Shown: positions 63,066 to 64,000 of the stretch, piece after piece
How positions within the stretch are numbered: position 1 is the stretch's first letter
Layout of the letters: each line of letters begins with the position of its first letter
Origin: Petrolisthes cinctipes
Lineage: Eukaryota > Arthropoda > Malacostraca > Decapoda > Porcellanidae
Length of the DNA stretch: 64,000 nt
Reading direction: 5' to 3'
Assembly (NCBI GenBank): GCA_033782935.1
Contig: JAWQEG010000622.1
Location: 412,001 to 476,000 of the forward strand
The notes under the pieces: model-generated
What the model was told of the DNA's origin: nothing
Database searches by the model: none
Seen by the model: the letters and a program-made list of their open reading frames with translations, nothing else
Program-made: the position numbers and the translations under genes

Positions 63066-63996
63066 CTAGCCCATTAGCCCTGGCTCCAAGGGCAGAAAAG
63101 CGGTTTTCGAGAGCTGTACATTGTGCCAAGACTTGCGGAGGGCCAGGTTTGGAGGCGAGGCAGGGCTGGTAGGAGGAGCAGATTGGGGAGGTGGTGGTGG
63201 TGGTGGTGCAGGCGGAGCAATAGTAGAGACACGAGCCTGGACCTGTCGTCGAGTACATCCATGCCACACGTTAACCCCTGGCTGAAGGCATCGTGGACTC
63301 TTCCATCGAGACGTATCCTCAGGAAGTAAAGGCTCAGAGGTGGAGGCAGCAGGACGTGATGGTTCACCCCTGACAGGACATTTCTCCAGCAACTCCCCAG
63401 CACCTGTAGCACCAAGGCTGGTCATTATGAAGTTTCCTCACCTCACACGGTGGAAGACAAGGGAGGAAATCAAAGGAAATCTCATTTGGAGGTGGATCGG
63501 GTTGACTCCAGACAACAGCAATACGGCTAATGGGGGAACCATCTTGGAAAAAACGACGGGCAGAGTACACACCAGGGTATCCTTTGGCAAGTTTCGGGTC
63601 AACATCAATAGGAAAACGGGTGAGAATGTAGCTGGGGAACTTACGAGGCCTGTCGGGTGAGTCTTCAAGAATGAGAGGCAGAGATAAAAATTCACCAGCC
63701 TTGAGTCTATCAATGATGTCCTGACGCTTCCTAGAGATGTAGACAAACCTGGAGGTGACAGCAGCCATCTTGACTTCAGCTAGTTCACGCTGCAGCTGGA
63801 AGGCCCTGTTGACATCAGACAACCAACGCAGCTTTGTGTCCGTAGATGGGTTTCCAGAGAAGGAGAGTTTGACATAGGCATCTCTCGGGGCAAAAGCAGG
63901 AAGGTTGGACGAGGGCAAGGAGTTGGTATACAAAGAAGAAACACCAGGGTGTGGCAGAGAAGGTACGTCGTGCACAGCTGAAGCACCTTTCGCCAT
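63066..63996 (-). pseudogene. LINE c gag (ORF1-like), knuckle region deleted
   Basis: Starts MAKGASAVHDVPSLPHPGVS at 63996, near the window edge, and runs through AFAPRDAYVKLSFSGN, ISRKRQDIIDRLKAGEFLSL and FPIDVDPKLAKGYPGVYSAR to NDQPWCYRCWGVAGEM. LINE b continues this point as RHISWYCSARPKCAW, so LINE c has lost the His/Cys end of the knuckle and shifts frame. A second Cys cluster (SPRCLQPGVNVWHGC) and a proline run follow in other frames. Confidence 0.78.
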
Positions 63997-64000
63997 CTTG

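Larger units (their letters stand above)
59079..64000 (-). mobile_element. LINE c: I-type LINE, poly(A) tail, 5' end beyond the window
   Basis: Minus strand. The poly(A) tail appears as 25 T (59079-59103). Same family as LINE b but with the RT and RNase H regions kept. Order from the 5' side: gag, endonuclease, RT, RNase H. Frames are broken at several points, and about 60 bp of the gag zinc-knuckle region present in LINE b is missing near 63390. It is antisense to ferlin. Confidence 0.87.

Overview
The window is eukaryotic genomic DNA. It has spliced exons with GT/AG borders, very long introns, dense microsatellites and many transposons. The repeat mix (RNase H-bearing I-type LINEs, an RTE LINE, PIF/Harbinger, P, hAT, Merlin and Tc1/mariner relatives, long CA/GA/AT arrays) suggests an arthropod, most likely a decapod crustacean. 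That placement is an inference; no species-specific marker was seen.

The only host gene recognised is a ferlin (myoferlin/dysferlin/otoferlin family) on the + strand. Fourteen internal exons between 7224 and 58362 splice together in consistent phase with no stop codon. They give about 679 residues covering the second half of C2A, the C2A-C2B linker, C2B, FerI, C2C and the helical FerA-like region. The 5' end of the gene lies before base 1. The FerB, DysF, later C2 and transmembrane parts lie beyond base 64000.

Layout. 1-7000: a nested inverted-repeat structure with TA-flanked CAGT termini (315-6993, containing 1229-5246), a Tc1-type transposase remnant and a tRNA-like SINE. 7224-9958: C2A exons separated by minisatellites. 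10-16 kb: hairpin modules bounded by TTAA, three P-like elements with perfect 8-bp target duplications, and a P transposase fragment. 16.4-23.6 kb: a TIR element split by a 6.5-kb I-type LINE that has a 13-bp target duplication. 24-30.4 kb: linker exon, CA/TG arrays, LINE b, and a broken copy of the 1229-5246 element. 30.7-34.7 kb and 44.5-49.4 kb: two near-identical Harbinger copies. 36.4-39.8 kb: RTE. 40-43.4 kb: a train of TTAA modules and a hAT element. 49.7-52 kb: Merlin-like pseudogene. 52-58.4 kb: closely spaced ferlin exons with tandem arrays. 59-64 kb: LINE c, whose 5' end is cut by the window.

The most unusual signal is that several ferlin splice sites (acceptors of exons 2, 11 and 14; donors of exons 9 and 10) sit inside tandem arrays whose repeat unit contains the splice junction and the adjoining exon bases. 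The introns are therefore full of copies of their own splice sites. A second unusual system is a set of TTAA-bounded hairpin modules of about 150-220 bp, laid end to end and sharing their TTAA, with one apparent chimera. All five LINE-derived segments lie antisense to the ferlin gene.
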